From positions 620,001 through 684,000 of the forward strand of contig NZ_JAPMUA010000002.1 of the NCBI RefSeq assembly GCF_029603155.1: a stretch of DNA of 64,000 nt, written 5' to 3'. Below are positions 34,062 through 44,700 of the stretch, one piece after another. Position 1 is the stretch's first letter. Each line of letters begins with the position of its first letter. Both the position numbers and the translations under genes were made by a program. Below the pieces are notes generated by a model. The model saw only the letters and a list, made by a program, of their open reading frames with translations, had not been told where the DNA came from and searched no databases. This DNA comes from Galbibacter pacificus. Its GTDB lineage: Bacteria; Bacteroidota; Bacteroidia; Flavobacteriales; Flavobacteriaceae.

Positions 34062-34931
34062 TCATTCAAGACTATTATAGATATATCCAACCAAACTATT
34101 TGAATCATTACTGTGCTTCACGTTATATTCTGAAGTTAGTGACATGGCCTGTGTTTCTTCCAAGGTCTTGCCATCGTCTTTGGCTTTTCGGACCCGTTCA
34201 CGTATAGTCACTAGCATTTCCCGATAATTTTTAAGTATGCCTTTATCGGTTACTTTTCCGTGGCCCGGAATGATTTTAGTATCATCGTTTACGATAAACA
34301 ATGCATGGTCGAGTCCTTCAATTACACCATTTATGGAACCTCCGGAGTTGATATCGATAAATGGATATCTGCCGTTAAAAAAGACATCTCCCATGTGTAT
34401 AACGTTTTCAAAAGGAAAATAAATGAATGAATCCGTGTCCGTATGTGCTTTGTGCACATGCATGATCATAATTTCGGTATTCCTGTCCAAATGCATCGTC
34501 ATATTATCCGAATAGGTAATTTGTGGAAGCGCCATATCTGGGACTGCTTCCTGAACCCTACCTCCACCTTGATCCTGTTTGACACTCATTCTCTTAAAAA
34601 CATTGTCATGGGCAACGATGACAGCCCCTTGTTTGGCCATGTTTTCATTTCCGCCGGTATGGTCGCCGTGCCAGTGGCTATTGATCAGATATTTTACCGG
34701 TTGATCGGTGATGGTCTTGATTTCTGCCAATATTTTGGGCGTAAGCTCAGCAAATTGGTCGTCGATCATATAGACACCGTTGTCGGTCACCGCCAGTCCG
34801 ATATTTCCGCCCCCTCCGTACAGGACATAGACATGATCTGATATTTTTTCTGAAGTGATAGTGACATCCTGTGCCGTAAGGCTGTTCCCTATGATGGTAA
34901 AAATGAAGATTAAGGATTTGATAGATTTCAT
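34062..34931 (-). CDS. Secreted MBL-fold metallo-hydrolase
   Basis: A 289-residue exported protein with a signal peptide (MKSIKSLIFIFTIIGNSL, ending TAQ) and the metallo-beta-lactamase fold. The zinc motif HWHGDHTGG is intact, and later ligands occur in VHKAHTDTDSF and IPGHGKVTD. The family includes beta-lactamases, glyoxalases and other hydrolases; this sequence looks like the periplasmic MBL group rather than a proven antibiotic resistance enzyme. It is adjacent to the DHFR-like gene. Confidence 0.85.
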   Translation of the reverse strand: MKSIKSLIFIFTIIGNSLTAQDVTITSEKISDHVYVLYGGGGNIGLAVTDNGVYMIDDQFAELTPKILAEIKTITDQPVKYLINSHWHGDHTGGNENMAKQGAVIVAHDNVFKRMSVKQDQGGGRVQEAVPDMALPQITYSDNMTMHLDRNTEIMIMHVHKAHTDTDSFIYFPFENVIHMGDVFFNGRYPFIDINSGGSINGVIEGLDHALFIVNDDTKIIPGHGKVTDKGILKNYREMLVTIRERVRKAKDDGKTLEETQAMSLTSEYNVKHSNDSNSLVGYIYNSLE

Positions 34932-35053
34932 TATGTTGATTATTAATAAAATTTATTTTTTTGTAATCGAATCGATGTGTGTTCTCCCTAAGGCAACGAC
35001 TTCCACATCCTTTAAAGGGTATTTTAGAAATGTAATTAAAATCATTAGTTATT

Positions 35054-36010
35054 TCAATTCGATGAATAATGTGATAGTAACCATGTATTAATGCTCCTAA
35101 AAATCCCAGGAATAAATTTATTGGACAAATCGTGCCCCAACCCTTTAACAATAATCAATTTGGATTGTGGAATAGCTTCATGAAGGCTTCTGGCTTCTTC
35201 AACCGGGATTAAGGGATCTTTACCCCCATGTAATACTAAAGTGGGCACTTTCAATTTGGAAAGAGCCGACCTGCGGTCACAATAATCTCCAATTGTTATG
35301 GCGGCAACTTGTCGCTCTGTGCCTTCCGGATACCAGCACCGTTGGATACGGGCTTTTGCTTTTTTTAGCAGGACACCTTCTTTATCCGTACTTCCTAATA
35401 CTTTATAGATAGCTACCATATGGCCGGCAAGTGAATCAGGGTCATCAGTTGCAGGCGGGGGTGCACTTAGTGCTTGTATTATTTTTGGATCACTAGGCAG
35501 ACGTGCTGGATTGCCCGTCGTGGAAGCAATACATATTAAGGCCTCTACATAATCTGGATTGTTTATAGCAATAATCTGGGCGATAGCTCCCCCCATTGAG
35601 ATTCCGCATATAATGGCTTTTTCTATCTTTAAATAATCCATAAGCCCTGTTACATCTTTGGACATATCTGATATGGAATATGGCAAAGTCGCCCCCGAAC
35701 ATTTTCCTATATAGGGCATTATTTTTTCCCAATTTGGTTTACCCAAACTATCAAATTTTGAAGATAACCCGCTGTCCCGATTGTCAAAACGTATCACAAA
35801 ATAACCGTTTTCCACAAGTTGATTGCAAAATTCTTTAGGCCAATCGGACATGCAGGCACCAGTACCATTTATTAAAATAATGGGTTGTTGATCACTTTCC
35901 CCTAAAGTTTCATAGGCTATCTTTAGACCGTTGATTGATGCATATTTTGTTTGTCCGATACTTATAGCTGTATAGAAAACCAATACTGCTGTTAATAGAT
36001 TCGATTTCAT
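35054..36010 (-). CDS. Secreted alpha/beta hydrolase
   Basis: A 318-residue exported hydrolase with a signal peptide (MKSNLLTAVLVFYTAISI, ending GQ). The nucleophile elbow is GISMGGAIAQ (GxSxG), with an acid in VLHGGKDPLIPVEEA and the catalytic His in GLGHDLS. The N-terminal INGTGACMSDWP forms the oxyanion region. The ATG at 36010 is preferred because the in-frame start 14 codons earlier would bury the signal peptide. It sits 2 bp downstream of the next gene's stop, so the two are co-transcribed. Confidence 0.82.
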   Translation of the reverse strand: MKSNLLTAVLVFYTAISIGQTKYASINGLKIAYETLGESDQQPIILINGTGACMSDWPKEFCNQLVENGYFVIRFDNRDSGLSSKFDSLGKPNWEKIMPYIGKCSGATLPYSISDMSKDVTGLMDYLKIEKAIICGISMGGAIAQIIAINNPDYVEALICIASTTGNPARLPSDPKIIQALSAPPPATDDPDSLAGHMVAIYKVLGSTDKEGVLLKKAKARIQRCWYPEGTERQVAAITIGDYCDRRSALSKLKVPTLVLHGGKDPLIPVEEARSLHEAIPQSKLIIVKGLGHDLSNKFIPGIFRSINTWLLSHYSSN

Positions 36011-36012
36011 AT

Positions 36013-36822
36013 TTATATAGTGTTTATTATTCCCTCTCTCAATACACCGCATAAGTATTTAGTTATCAACTTATTGAAACCTATTATCATCTCATCAGGA
36101 ATATCATGTGAAACGTCTTTGTAAACATGAAGGTTTACATCGTAATTATTATCTTTTAATAGTTGAAAATATTGCTTTACTCTTTCAATTGGCACAATAT
36201 TGTTTTCTATACCATGAAAGATTTCTATTCTTGCCAGGGATTTTTGTGTTGGTTTGATCTGTGGTTTAATTATTCGGTTGTCCAATGTGGTAAATAATGG
36301 GCAAGAAAGACTAATAAGGTTGTTACACCTGACACCAATCACATAAGCTAGGTCTTCCCCCTGACTTGCACCAATGATTACTGGCTTCTTACCAGGTTTA
36401 TACTTTGATATAATAGACTTAATGAATTTACTTCGCTTTTCACCTTCAGTTAAAAGCAATTCCATTTTTTCATCCTTAGGTAGTGTATAATAACTATTCG
36501 GTATAATTCTAAAAAATGAAAAATATCCTTGATAACTCGGGTATTGCCCTTGTACCAATATAAGCCTGACCGGAAAATCAAAACCTGTTAAAAACTTACT
36601 GAATTCATTGGGAGTAGAGCCTTTCCAATGCAGGCCTATTATAATGGGGATCCTTGTGTCGGATAAATCAGTATTCACTACGATGTGCTTGAATTTATAT
36701 CCAATTAACTCATCTAGTATTTGGTTTTCAATTGTAGACTGAGCAGATACGCTGCTATGGAATAAAATAAAAAACAACATCATTATTCCAACTGATAATA
36801 AGAGACTCTTTATTTTTCCCAT
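36013..36822 (-). CDS. Secreted esterase-like alpha/beta hydrolase
   Basis: A 269-residue exported protein with a signal peptide (MGKIKSLLLSVGIMMLFF, ending VSAQ). The pattern IIGLHWKGSTPNEF, then IIGASQGEDLAYVIG and DVSHDIPDEM fits an alpha/beta hydrolase: GASQG is the GxSxG elbow and the final His lies in SHDIP. The residue after the elbow is Glu instead of the usual Gly. Its gene lies immediately upstream of the other hydrolase gene, which suggests paired action on esters or peptides; the substrate is unknown. Confidence 0.7.
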   Translation of the reverse strand: MGKIKSLLLSVGIMMLFFILFHSSVSAQSTIENQILDELIGYKFKHIVVNTDLSDTRIPIIIGLHWKGSTPNEFSKFLTGFDFPVRLILVQGQYPSYQGYFSFFRIIPNSYYTLPKDEKMELLLTEGEKRSKFIKSIISKYKPGKKPVIIGASQGEDLAYVIGVRCNNLISLSCPLFTTLDNRIIKPQIKPTQKSLARIEIFHGIENNIVPIERVKQYFQLLKDNNYDVNLHVYKDVSHDIPDEMIIGFNKLITKYLCGVLREGIINTI

Positions 36823-36943
36823 TCTGTTATTTTAATTTATGGTATCTTGTAATTATTCAATTATTTCGCTCACTAACAAATTTGCATGTTCGCATATTTC
36901 TAATTGTAACACTTTATAAATTGTAACCTACTTTAACAATACT

Positions 36944-37657
36944 TTAATGTTTTCCACCACCCAAAATCTTAGTTACATTTTCTTTGTGTGATTCACCTAT
37001 GGGGATTCCCTGATGACCAATTAACACAAAATCCCTTTTTATGGATGTTACCTTTGGCACGCATACGATATAGGATTTGTGGATACGGACAAATAGCTCA
37101 GCTGGTAGTTTTTCGATGATTGCCTTTAGGCTCATTCGGGTGATAACCGGCCTTTCCGAAGTGTCCAGGTGGATTTTAATGTAATCTTTCATCCCTTCTA
37201 CAAAACGTATATCATCAACAATAATCTTTACAAGGCTATACTCAACGTTTACAAAAAAATGAGGCGGTTCCACCATGGATTGATTAGCTTTTGCTTGGCG
37301 TAAATCATATAAGGATTTAGCTTTGTTACAAGCCTTTATAAAGCGTTCCAGGGCAACCGGTTTTATTAAGTAATCAACTACATCCAGAGCAAAACCATCC
37401 AGAGCATATTGCTCATACGCAGTGACAAGTATTACCATTGGCGGCTCCGTCAAGGTTTTTAAGAATTGCAGTCCGTTTAGACCGGGCATCTGGATATCCA
37501 GAAAAATCAGGTCCACCTCTTCGTATTGAAGTACCTCTGCAGCTTCATAGGTGTTTTTGCACCGGGCTATAAGTTGCAGGTAAGGTGCGCGCCGGATGTT
37601 ATCCACTAAAAGGTCTAGTGACAATTTCTCATCATCTATGGCCAAACAACGTATCAT
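36944..37657 (-). CDS. LytTR-family response regulator
   Basis: A 237-residue regulator with a receiver domain whose phospho-acceptor is Asp54 in LIFLDIQMPG (acid pair at residues 8-9, AIDDE), and a C-terminal LytTR DNA-binding domain (FVEGMKDYIKIHL, then MSLKAIIEKLP and RIHKSYIV). It is paired with the histidine kinase gene by a 4-bp overlap. Targets may include adjacent hydrolase and secreted-protein genes, but no binding site is visible. Confidence 0.9.
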   Translation of the reverse strand: MIRCLAIDDEKLSLDLLVDNIRRAPYLQLIARCKNTYEAAEVLQYEEVDLIFLDIQMPGLNGLQFLKTLTEPPMVILVTAYEQYALDGFALDVVDYLIKPVALERFIKACNKAKSLYDLRQAKANQSMVEPPHFFVNVEYSLVKIIVDDIRFVEGMKDYIKIHLDTSERPVITRMSLKAIIEKLPAELFVRIHKSYIVCVPKVTSIKRDFVLIGHQGIPIGESHKENVTKILGGGKH

Positions 37658-38682
37658 GATAGCAGTAATTTAAGGTGAATATTGAATATTCCATTATGGT
37701 CCGATATAGTAAGTCGGTACCGGTTGGGATAAAGTAATTTTAAACGGGCCTGTACATTGACAAGACCAATACCTGAATCCCTATCCTTTGATTCCCCCTT
37801 TTCTGTGCTGAATTTGTTCTTTACCGAAAACAATAGGTTTTGCCCTTCTGCCTTTAGGTCAATATAAATAAAAGGTTGCTTTGTTAGGGCAACCCCATGT
37901 TTAAAAGCATTTTCCACAAAAGGGATCAATAACATCGGTTCAATGGTAAGGTCGTCCTCCTGAATGTGCATTTCAGCCCTAACCTCTACATCTTCATCAA
38001 AGCGTATTTTTTGCAACTCTATGTAACTTTTCAAATAATCGATTTCCCGATGCAAGTGTACTTTTTGTGTATCGGATTCGTATAGCATGTACCGTATCAG
38101 GTCAGCAAGCCGAATAAGGGAAGGTTCGAGCAGGTCTGACTTATGACGTGCCATGGATACCATATTGTTCAACACATTAAAGATAAAATGCGGACTTATC
38201 TGCGATCTCAGGAATTTAAGCTCAGAGGTAAGTTGTTCGGCTTGTTTTTCTTTTAGCACTTTCTCGTAGTTAATTCGGTCCAATACCACTTTGTAGATAA
38301 TACTCACCACTATGGACAAAAGGTTGGGGAATCCCAAAAGGGCATCCATGTCCTCTGTAACGGTCGTTCCGGGAAAAACGATCTTTAGGATGAAATGTTT
38401 TAGGGAAAATGCAAAAACAATTAATAGCACCAAGGAAATAATATATAACCACCAATGCCTCCGGCTCACCAATTTGGGGTATAAAAAGTAGGCATTGAAA
38501 TAAAAGATTCCCAAATGGATGAATCCTGCAATCAGGTTAAACGACATTGGAAAAAAATTATGATAGACCCCCGGTATAATCAACGGCAAGCTAAGGATCA
38601 TACCCCAAATGATAATATGGAATGTTATGGTTAAACTATCTGAATTTTTTAATAAGTGCATATCATTGGCTTCAAACAACAT
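37654..38682 (-). CDS. LytS/YehU-like sensor histidine kinase
   Basis: A 342-residue membrane kinase with four hydrophobic helices (about residues 18-38, 45-67, 78-100 and 117-135), then a His_kinase domain: SPHFIFNVLNNM with the phosphorylated His165, followed by the N-box LIPFVENAFKHG and a divergent HATPase_c region with DRDSGIGLVN. It phosphorylates the LytTR regulator encoded downstream (4-bp overlap). No extracellular sensor domain is obvious, so it senses within the membrane. Confidence 0.9.
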   Translation of the reverse strand: MLFEANDMHLLKNSDSLTITFHIIIWGMILSLPLIIPGVYHNFFPMSFNLIAGFIHLGIFYFNAYFLYPKLVSRRHWWLYIISLVLLIVFAFSLKHFILKIVFPGTTVTEDMDALLGFPNLLSIVVSIIYKVVLDRINYEKVLKEKQAEQLTSELKFLRSQISPHFIFNVLNNMVSMARHKSDLLEPSLIRLADLIRYMLYESDTQKVHLHREIDYLKSYIELQKIRFDEDVEVRAEMHIQEDDLTIEPMLLIPFVENAFKHGVALTKQPFIYIDLKAEGQNLLFSVKNKFSTEKGESKDRDSGIGLVNVQARLKLLYPNRYRLTISDHNGIFNIHLKLLLS

Positions 38683-38868
38683 TTAAAATTATAGCTTTTC
38701 AACTATTGAACCGGGATGTTTCGGCATTAACTGTAATTGTGTCTACCAAACAGTAAATTTTAGCGACCAAACCATATTTACCTCTTTTGCCTTTTTCCCT
38801 TATGAAGAATTCTACAATATACTCTCTTGGCAATGAAATTTAGATAGCTGTTAAAAATTATTGTGAAG

Positions 38869-39360
38869 CTACCTTACATTTTTGTTGTATATCAAAGAGA
38901 TTGGAAGCCCCATACATAATATTAAGATAACCATACCGATAATGTCCTGTACATGGGTATTATTGAGGTCAGCGGTATTGCTAAGCGGAAGAACAATAAG
39001 GTTCATAACGCACCATATAACTAGGCCATAGACTATCCCTATGAAATAGATATTGGCCTTGTGTAGGCGTAGCTCTAATTTAGGATAAAAATAAAAGAAC
39101 AGTGTTGTCCATAAAAAAGCTATCAAATAATGAAAAAGGCCACCCATATAAATCATGAAGCTCCCCCTTTCAAATGCAGCCTGGCCAAATACTCCACTGG
39201 CTATAAACCTGAAAATCCTTGAAACATGCTCACCCCCTTGCGCCAAAAAGTTAAACATGGCGGCCGTAATGTCAGCTGTACCCGCCACTAATGTGGTGAT
39301 CCCTATTTTTTTAAAAGACAATCTTAAATCCCTTATTTTAATCCGGTTGATTTGGTTCAT
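38869..39360 (-). CDS. Multi-spanning membrane protein (DUF1440/YagU-like)
   Basis: A 163-residue inner-membrane protein with four hydrophobic helices. The first helix region VAGTADITAAMFNFLAQGG, with FRFIASGVFGQAAFERG, resembles DUF1440/YagU, but only by eye. The ATG at 39360 is preferred to an earlier start that would add 22 basic residues. The function is unknown; a stress-related role is known for YagU in E. coli. Confidence 0.55.
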   Translation of the reverse strand: MNQINRIKIRDLRLSFKKIGITTLVAGTADITAAMFNFLAQGGEHVSRIFRFIASGVFGQAAFERGSFMIYMGGLFHYLIAFLWTTLFFYFYPKLELRLHKANIYFIGIVYGLVIWCVMNLIVLPLSNTADLNNTHVQDIIGMVILILCMGLPISLIYNKNVR

Positions 39361-39489
39361 GATAATTTTAATCTTAACCCACTTACCATAAAACCACTTG
39401 ACAACAAAGGGTGTCAGAGTTATCAATAGTACTGGCTCTCGGCAAATGGCATCATGTCAATGATTAAGGTTTTAGTCCGTTGCAAACAG

Positions 39490-40122
39490 CTATTTGTTTA
39501 TTGAAAGTGTATCATGTGCTTGCTCAATTTTTTTATAATCTTTTATCAACAAAGCGGGGCAAGTTTGCCTGAATTGTTGTATCCTTGGTATGGAAACTTC
39601 ACGGATATAAGAATGGTCAGGATTGCGCTCTTCAAAATCCTGATGGTAATCATCAGCGGGCCAAAATTTTTTGAACAATACAATTTCGGCCGCGATTTCA
39701 GCATTCAGTTTTTTGGCCCATTCAGTCTTTTTTGTTTCGGCTATCTTTTTTTCAGCAGTATTCCGATAGAAAATAATAGACCGGTACCTTATTCCAAGGT
39801 CAGGTCCTTGGCTATTGATCTGAGTTGGATTTTGTGAGCTAAAATAGACCTCTATTAACTCGGAAAAGCTGACCACTTTTGGGTCGTAGATCACTTCTAC
39901 GGTCTCTGCGTGGTCGCCTATATCATCCCCGTTAGGCCTTTTAGTCCCTCCGGAATAACCGGAAACCACCTCTTTTACCCCAACCACGCTCTCATAAATA
40001 GCTTCTACACACCAAAAACAACCGCTGGCAAAATAAGCTTTGGCCATACCATTATGTTCAGGAACGTTTGCGGATTTACATGAAACTAAAATCAAAATCG
40101 ATATGTAAAATAATACTTTCAT
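39490..40122 (-). CDS. msrA: Peptide-methionine (S)-S-oxide reductase, lipoprotein form
   Basis: A 210-residue MsrA with the active-site motif GCFWCVE (Cys35 nucleophile, Cys38) and the conserved SGYSGG, GDHAETVEVIYDP and RSIIFY segments. An N-terminal lipobox ending LVSC (Cys15) makes it a membrane-anchored periplasmic lipoprotein. It repairs methionine sulfoxide in exported proteins. It is a single-gene unit, 147 bp from the SusD gene. Confidence 0.92.
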   Translation of the reverse strand: MKVLFYISILILVSCKSANVPEHNGMAKAYFASGCFWCVEAIYESVVGVKEVVSGYSGGTKRPNGDDIGDHAETVEVIYDPKVVSFSELIEVYFSSQNPTQINSQGPDLGIRYRSIIFYRNTAEKKIAETKKTEWAKKLNAEIAAEIVLFKKFWPADDYHQDFEERNPDHSYIREVSIPRIQQFRQTCPALLIKDYKKIEQAHDTLSINK

Positions 40123-40268
40123 TTTTTTGTTTTTTAAAGGTCCTTTAATAAGGAATATAAGGGCAACAAATATAAGTTGCCCTTACCATCTTTTCAATTA
40201 TAAACCCTCATCCAAGTTTTATAATGAAAAGACCAACTCAAATTAAACATCATATATCTAACTAACTT

Positions 40269-41699
40269 CTAATTCATATCCCAAAAAAGTTTGGTGGTCT
40301 GTGCATCGCCCCCTATAGCCGTAGATGCAGCTTCCCAATTAACCTCATTTAGGTTTTGCTCGTTCACAGGATACGTATATCTTGTGGGAACAGGATTACC
40401 GGTATTGACAGGTAGGTTAAACGCCGGCGTGTCAAATTTCCTCCAAACCGTCCAGCCTTCGAAGCCCCGGTTGTACATGGCCAGCCAAAATTGATTACCT
40501 ATCTTTTCCCTCCAATCTCCAGGCGCAGTATCGTAAGCCACATCAGGGTTTGCCAAATAAGTTGCTACGTCAGGAATGCCCCAGTATTCAAAAGATGCGG
40601 TAATCCCATTGTTGTAATGTTCTTCAGCCGTACCTCCAACAGACCAACCCCTTGCAGCAGCTTCGGCAAGGTAGAACGAAACTTCAGCATAATCTATTAA
40701 ACATGCGGGTGTCGTAAACTCATGCATGATATCCCCGATGTGTGTGTAATCTGAAAAAGTGTTACTGTCTCCATAGGGGCCACCCACATATACGCCTACA
40801 CCCAAATTGTCGTCAAAATAGGCACTACGTCTTGGATCGTTTAAATTGTTCATAAAATCTACAGTGGTATTGGCGACAATAAAGTCGGTCCTCCCTGACT
40901 GGACCAATGACAACCATACGGGATTAGGGTTTGAAGCACTTAAATAGACAAACGATGCGTTGTCTGCATTAGAACCAAAAACACCAGTACTATAAGCACT
41001 TTCAACAACCGTCTGGGCTAAAGATGGATTGACGTCAGCCAAACGGATGCCCAACCTCAATTTTAATGAAGTAGCAAATCTTTGCCATGCTGTCAAATCA
41101 CCTTCATAAAGGTTATCTATGCTAAATCCAGTCCCGCTGCTCAAATCAGATATAGCAACGTCAATTCGAGCCAATAAATCCCCATAAATATCAGCAGCAG
41201 CATCATAAACAGGCAATGGGATTTCCTTGGGTTTAAAGGCTTCGGAATATGGGATGTTTCCATAAGTATCCACAAGTTGTTGCCAAGCGTATATCGATAA
41301 TACCTCGGCCTGTGCTATCCTGGCTGCTTTATCGGCTTCAGTCAGGTTGGGGTCTGTATCGGCCATAACAATTTCTTTAGCCGTTGTTAAATCCAACAAT
41401 ACATCCCGGTACATCTCTGACCAATGAGCTTGTGGTATATTCCTGTTTGTTAAATTATAATTGGCTTCATCAATGTATGTGGTTTCCGTCCAGTATTGAG
41501 CCAACAACCTATAAACATTGAAGTTTACACTTGTATTCGTCATTTGGTCCACTAAACTTTTTGTAGCAGCGTTAAATAAAAAATCTGCTTCAACCTCAGT
41601 AGGGTTTTTTGGATCTGTATTATAGTCCTCAAGCTTGTCATCACTCATGCACGATGACAAGAGGATCAGGGAAAAAACGGTTATAAATATTTTTTTCAT
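40269..41699 (-). CDS. SusD/RagB-family lipoprotein (SusD-like_2 type)
   Basis: A 476-residue surface lipoprotein (lipobox LLSSC, Cys17) of the SusD-like glycan or peptide-binding family. It starts DYNTDPKNPTEVEADFLF, the typical N-terminus of the SusD-like_2 group, followed by helical TPR-like segments. It caps the SusC-type transporter encoded 10 bp upstream. No carbohydrate enzymes are adjacent, so the ligand is unclear; peptides or glycans are both possible. Confidence 0.88.
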   Translation of the reverse strand: MKKIFITVFSLILLSSCMSDDKLEDYNTDPKNPTEVEADFLFNAATKSLVDQMTNTSVNFNVYRLLAQYWTETTYIDEANYNLTNRNIPQAHWSEMYRDVLLDLTTAKEIVMADTDPNLTEADKAARIAQAEVLSIYAWQQLVDTYGNIPYSEAFKPKEIPLPVYDAAADIYGDLLARIDVAISDLSSGTGFSIDNLYEGDLTAWQRFATSLKLRLGIRLADVNPSLAQTVVESAYSTGVFGSNADNASFVYLSASNPNPVWLSLVQSGRTDFIVANTTVDFMNNLNDPRRSAYFDDNLGVGVYVGGPYGDSNTFSDYTHIGDIMHEFTTPACLIDYAEVSFYLAEAAARGWSVGGTAEEHYNNGITASFEYWGIPDVATYLANPDVAYDTAPGDWREKIGNQFWLAMYNRGFEGWTVWRKFDTPAFNLPVNTGNPVPTRYTYPVNEQNLNEVNWEAASTAIGGDAQTTKLFWDMN

Positions 41700-41709
41700 A
41701 ATAATTTTT

Positions 41710-44700
41710 TTAGAACTGTAATTTTAAGTTTACTCCTATTTCTTTGATGGATGGGTATACACCGGAATGGTAGCCTTGAACATTCCCGGCGCCTAAACCG
41801 GCTTCAGGGTCAGCATAAGGGACATCTTTGTCGATTATCCAAAGGTTTTTACCTATCACTGAAAAAGAAGCATTGGTAAATGGTGTCCTGTCAAGGACTT
41901 TTTCTCCAAAGTTGTAGGTTAAACTAGCTTCCCTAAGTTTTACAAAACCGGCATCGTAAACATGCTGTTTATTGGCTGCTCTTTGATAACCCCACGGGTT
42001 TGCATACCATCCTGCATAAGCCCTTACATTATTAGGGGAACCATCTTCCTTCACTCCGGGCAAAATTACACCACCGCTGTCAGCTCCATCTGTTACCGGA
42101 TCCCTTACCGGGTTGCCAAGGTCATTGGTCCCTGCAGTAAAATCGTACAGTCCTGTGGCATATCCGTACCAGGTATCAAGTGAGAATAAATCACCGCCTT
42201 TTTGGATATCTATTAAGAAACTTAGGTTAAAATTTTTATAGTTAAAACTGTTGGAAATCCCAGCGGTCCAATCTGGATTAATGTCCCCAATAACTTCATT
42301 GTTGGTTGCTGTTGTTAAATAATAACCATTGGCACCTACTATAGGTTGCCCATTCTCGTGGTATACCAAATCGGTGCCCCTAATAGTTCCATAAGGTTGT
42401 CCCGGTGTGGCATTTATGGAAACTCCCCCTTGAAATGAACCCAATTCTAAGTTGTCAATACCGTTGAGCAATTCAACGACCATGCTTTCATTCTTGGCCC
42501 AGTTAAGGTCTATGTTCCAAGAAAAATCCGACATCTTCAATGGTATAACATTAAATTGCACTTCCCAGCCTTTATTTTCAATGGTTCCCGCATTCAACAA
42601 CGAGGCTAAATAACCGGTGCTGTTGGAAATTGGGACTGCTGTAATTTGATTTATGTTTTTAGCATTGTAATAAGAAACATCAAAACCCAAACGGCGGTTA
42701 GCAAATTGCATTTCCAGGCCAACTTCCCAGTTTTCTTGCTGTTCCGGAAGCAGGTTAAGATTTTTTAATGTACTGTTGTGACTTGCCATCCCGCCATTAA
42801 ATGGCGGGATTACTATATCATAAGTGTCGAAGACATTATATGGACTGGTATCGTTCCCCACTTTACCATAATTGCCCCTTAGTTTACCAAAGGATAACCA
42901 ATTCGCTTCAATCAATTGAGAAAAAAGCAAAGATCCCGTTACAGACCAGTAATCATAAGTGTTGTTTTGTTTGGGAAGTGAAGATGACCTATCCCTTCTG
43001 TAGGTACCCTCTATATATGCAAAGTCATCATAGCCCAAACTAGCCTGCACATAAGCTCCGTCCACTATTTTGGCAGCCTCATATTCTGCTGTTACTATTG
43101 GCCCTACACTATTGGCAAGTGAATAAATATCTGCTACCAGTAAGCCACTGCTGGTAGTTCCCGTAAGTGTGTTCCAATCATTTCTTCTCAGGTTAAATCC
43201 AAGTGTCCCGGCAAAATCCAATTTATCACTTAGCTCCTTGTTCACATTGAAAATCAAATCGTAATTGTACTCGGAGATATTTCTGTTTCTCCTGGTATAT
43301 TGAGGTAAGTTTGAACTTCCTACATTAGTTCTTTCTTCCTGTATTTCGGCATAAGTATCATATGTAAAACGTCCCATTACCGATAACCAATCAGTTAATT
43401 CGTAATTCAATACTACATTCCCATAAAACCTGTTCCGGGTATCGGTTTCGTAGTTTTCATAAAATGTCCAGTAAGGGTTATCCGAATAGATGGGAACAGG
43501 GTTATCATATGTACGAATGTTCCATGTAGTATTAAGTCCGGTTTGGAAATAAGTTCTCTTTTGTTCAGCAAGATCTACATTGGTTTGAAACCATTGCCTA
43601 AATTGCTGCATGACATTATTGGCATCATAACCCGTTCCGTAACGACCCTTACCATCTGTTTTGGTAAAATTGAATAAAGTGGAAACGGATAATCTATCAG
43701 TAAAATCGTGAGACCCATTAAAATTTATGGAGTTTCTTTTAATTTGACTATTGGGCAGGTTCCCTTCCTGTATCATATTGGTGAACCCCAATCTAAAAGT
43801 ATTTTTTTCAGTACCACCATCTAAAGATATAGAGTTGACCGTTGTCGCTGAAGTTTTCCAAACATAATTTGGGTCATTGGCCCCGGCCACCCATGGGCTT
43901 GCTTGTTGATAAGTATCCAATTCAGGGAATGCAGAATCCCATTGATAAATCATTAGGCCAGAGTTAAAAGCTGCTCCATACGACGCATCTTCAGTAAATG
44001 GTGTAGTGAGATCCTCAACACCATCACCATCTACATCGTAAAGCCCAAAGTAACCGTCAGGACTATCATAAAATGGTCCATATCCGGCACCATACTTTTT
44101 TTGGTATACAGGAAGTGTTTCCTTATCTGCACTACCGACCATAAGGCTGGAATTAATTGTCACACCAATACCTTTCCCCTTTCGTCCTTTTTTGGTGGTG
44201 ATCATAATAACCCCGTTGGCCGCCCTTGAACCATAAAGTGCAGAGGCGGCTGCCCCTTTAAGTACATTAATAGATTCGATATCATCTGGGTTAATATCCG
44301 AAGCGGCATTCCCGTAATCATATCCCCCCTGTCCCATCATTTGGGTACCTGAATTAGGGGTGTCGTTGTTGACCGGTACACCGTCTATTACAAATAAAGC
44401 CTGATTGTTTCCTGAAATAGAGCTATTACCTCTGATAACTACATTGGTCGAACCTCCAAGCGTCCCTGATGATTTGATGTCCAGACCAGCGACTTTACCA
44501 GAGAGGGAATTAACAAAGTTTTGACTCTGTACTTTAGAGACGGCTTCTCCATCAACTTCCTGTGTTGCATATCCCAAAGTTTTCTTCTCCCTTGAAATGC
44601 CCAGTGCCGTTACCACAACTTCGTCCAAGGCCTGGGCATCTTCTTCCATTTGTACATTCACCACATCAGAAAAGCCAACCGTACGTTCAACGGCTTTTAG

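Noticed and set aside
34062..34931. True beta-lactamase resistance gene
   Set aside because: The MBL fold and zinc motif are present, but many MBL-fold hydrolases share them; sequence alone does not support a specific beta-lactamase.
41962..42183. Plus-strand open frame inside the SusC gene
   Set aside because: It lies wholly within the SusC coding region on the other strand and has no family resemblance; it is a shadow frame.
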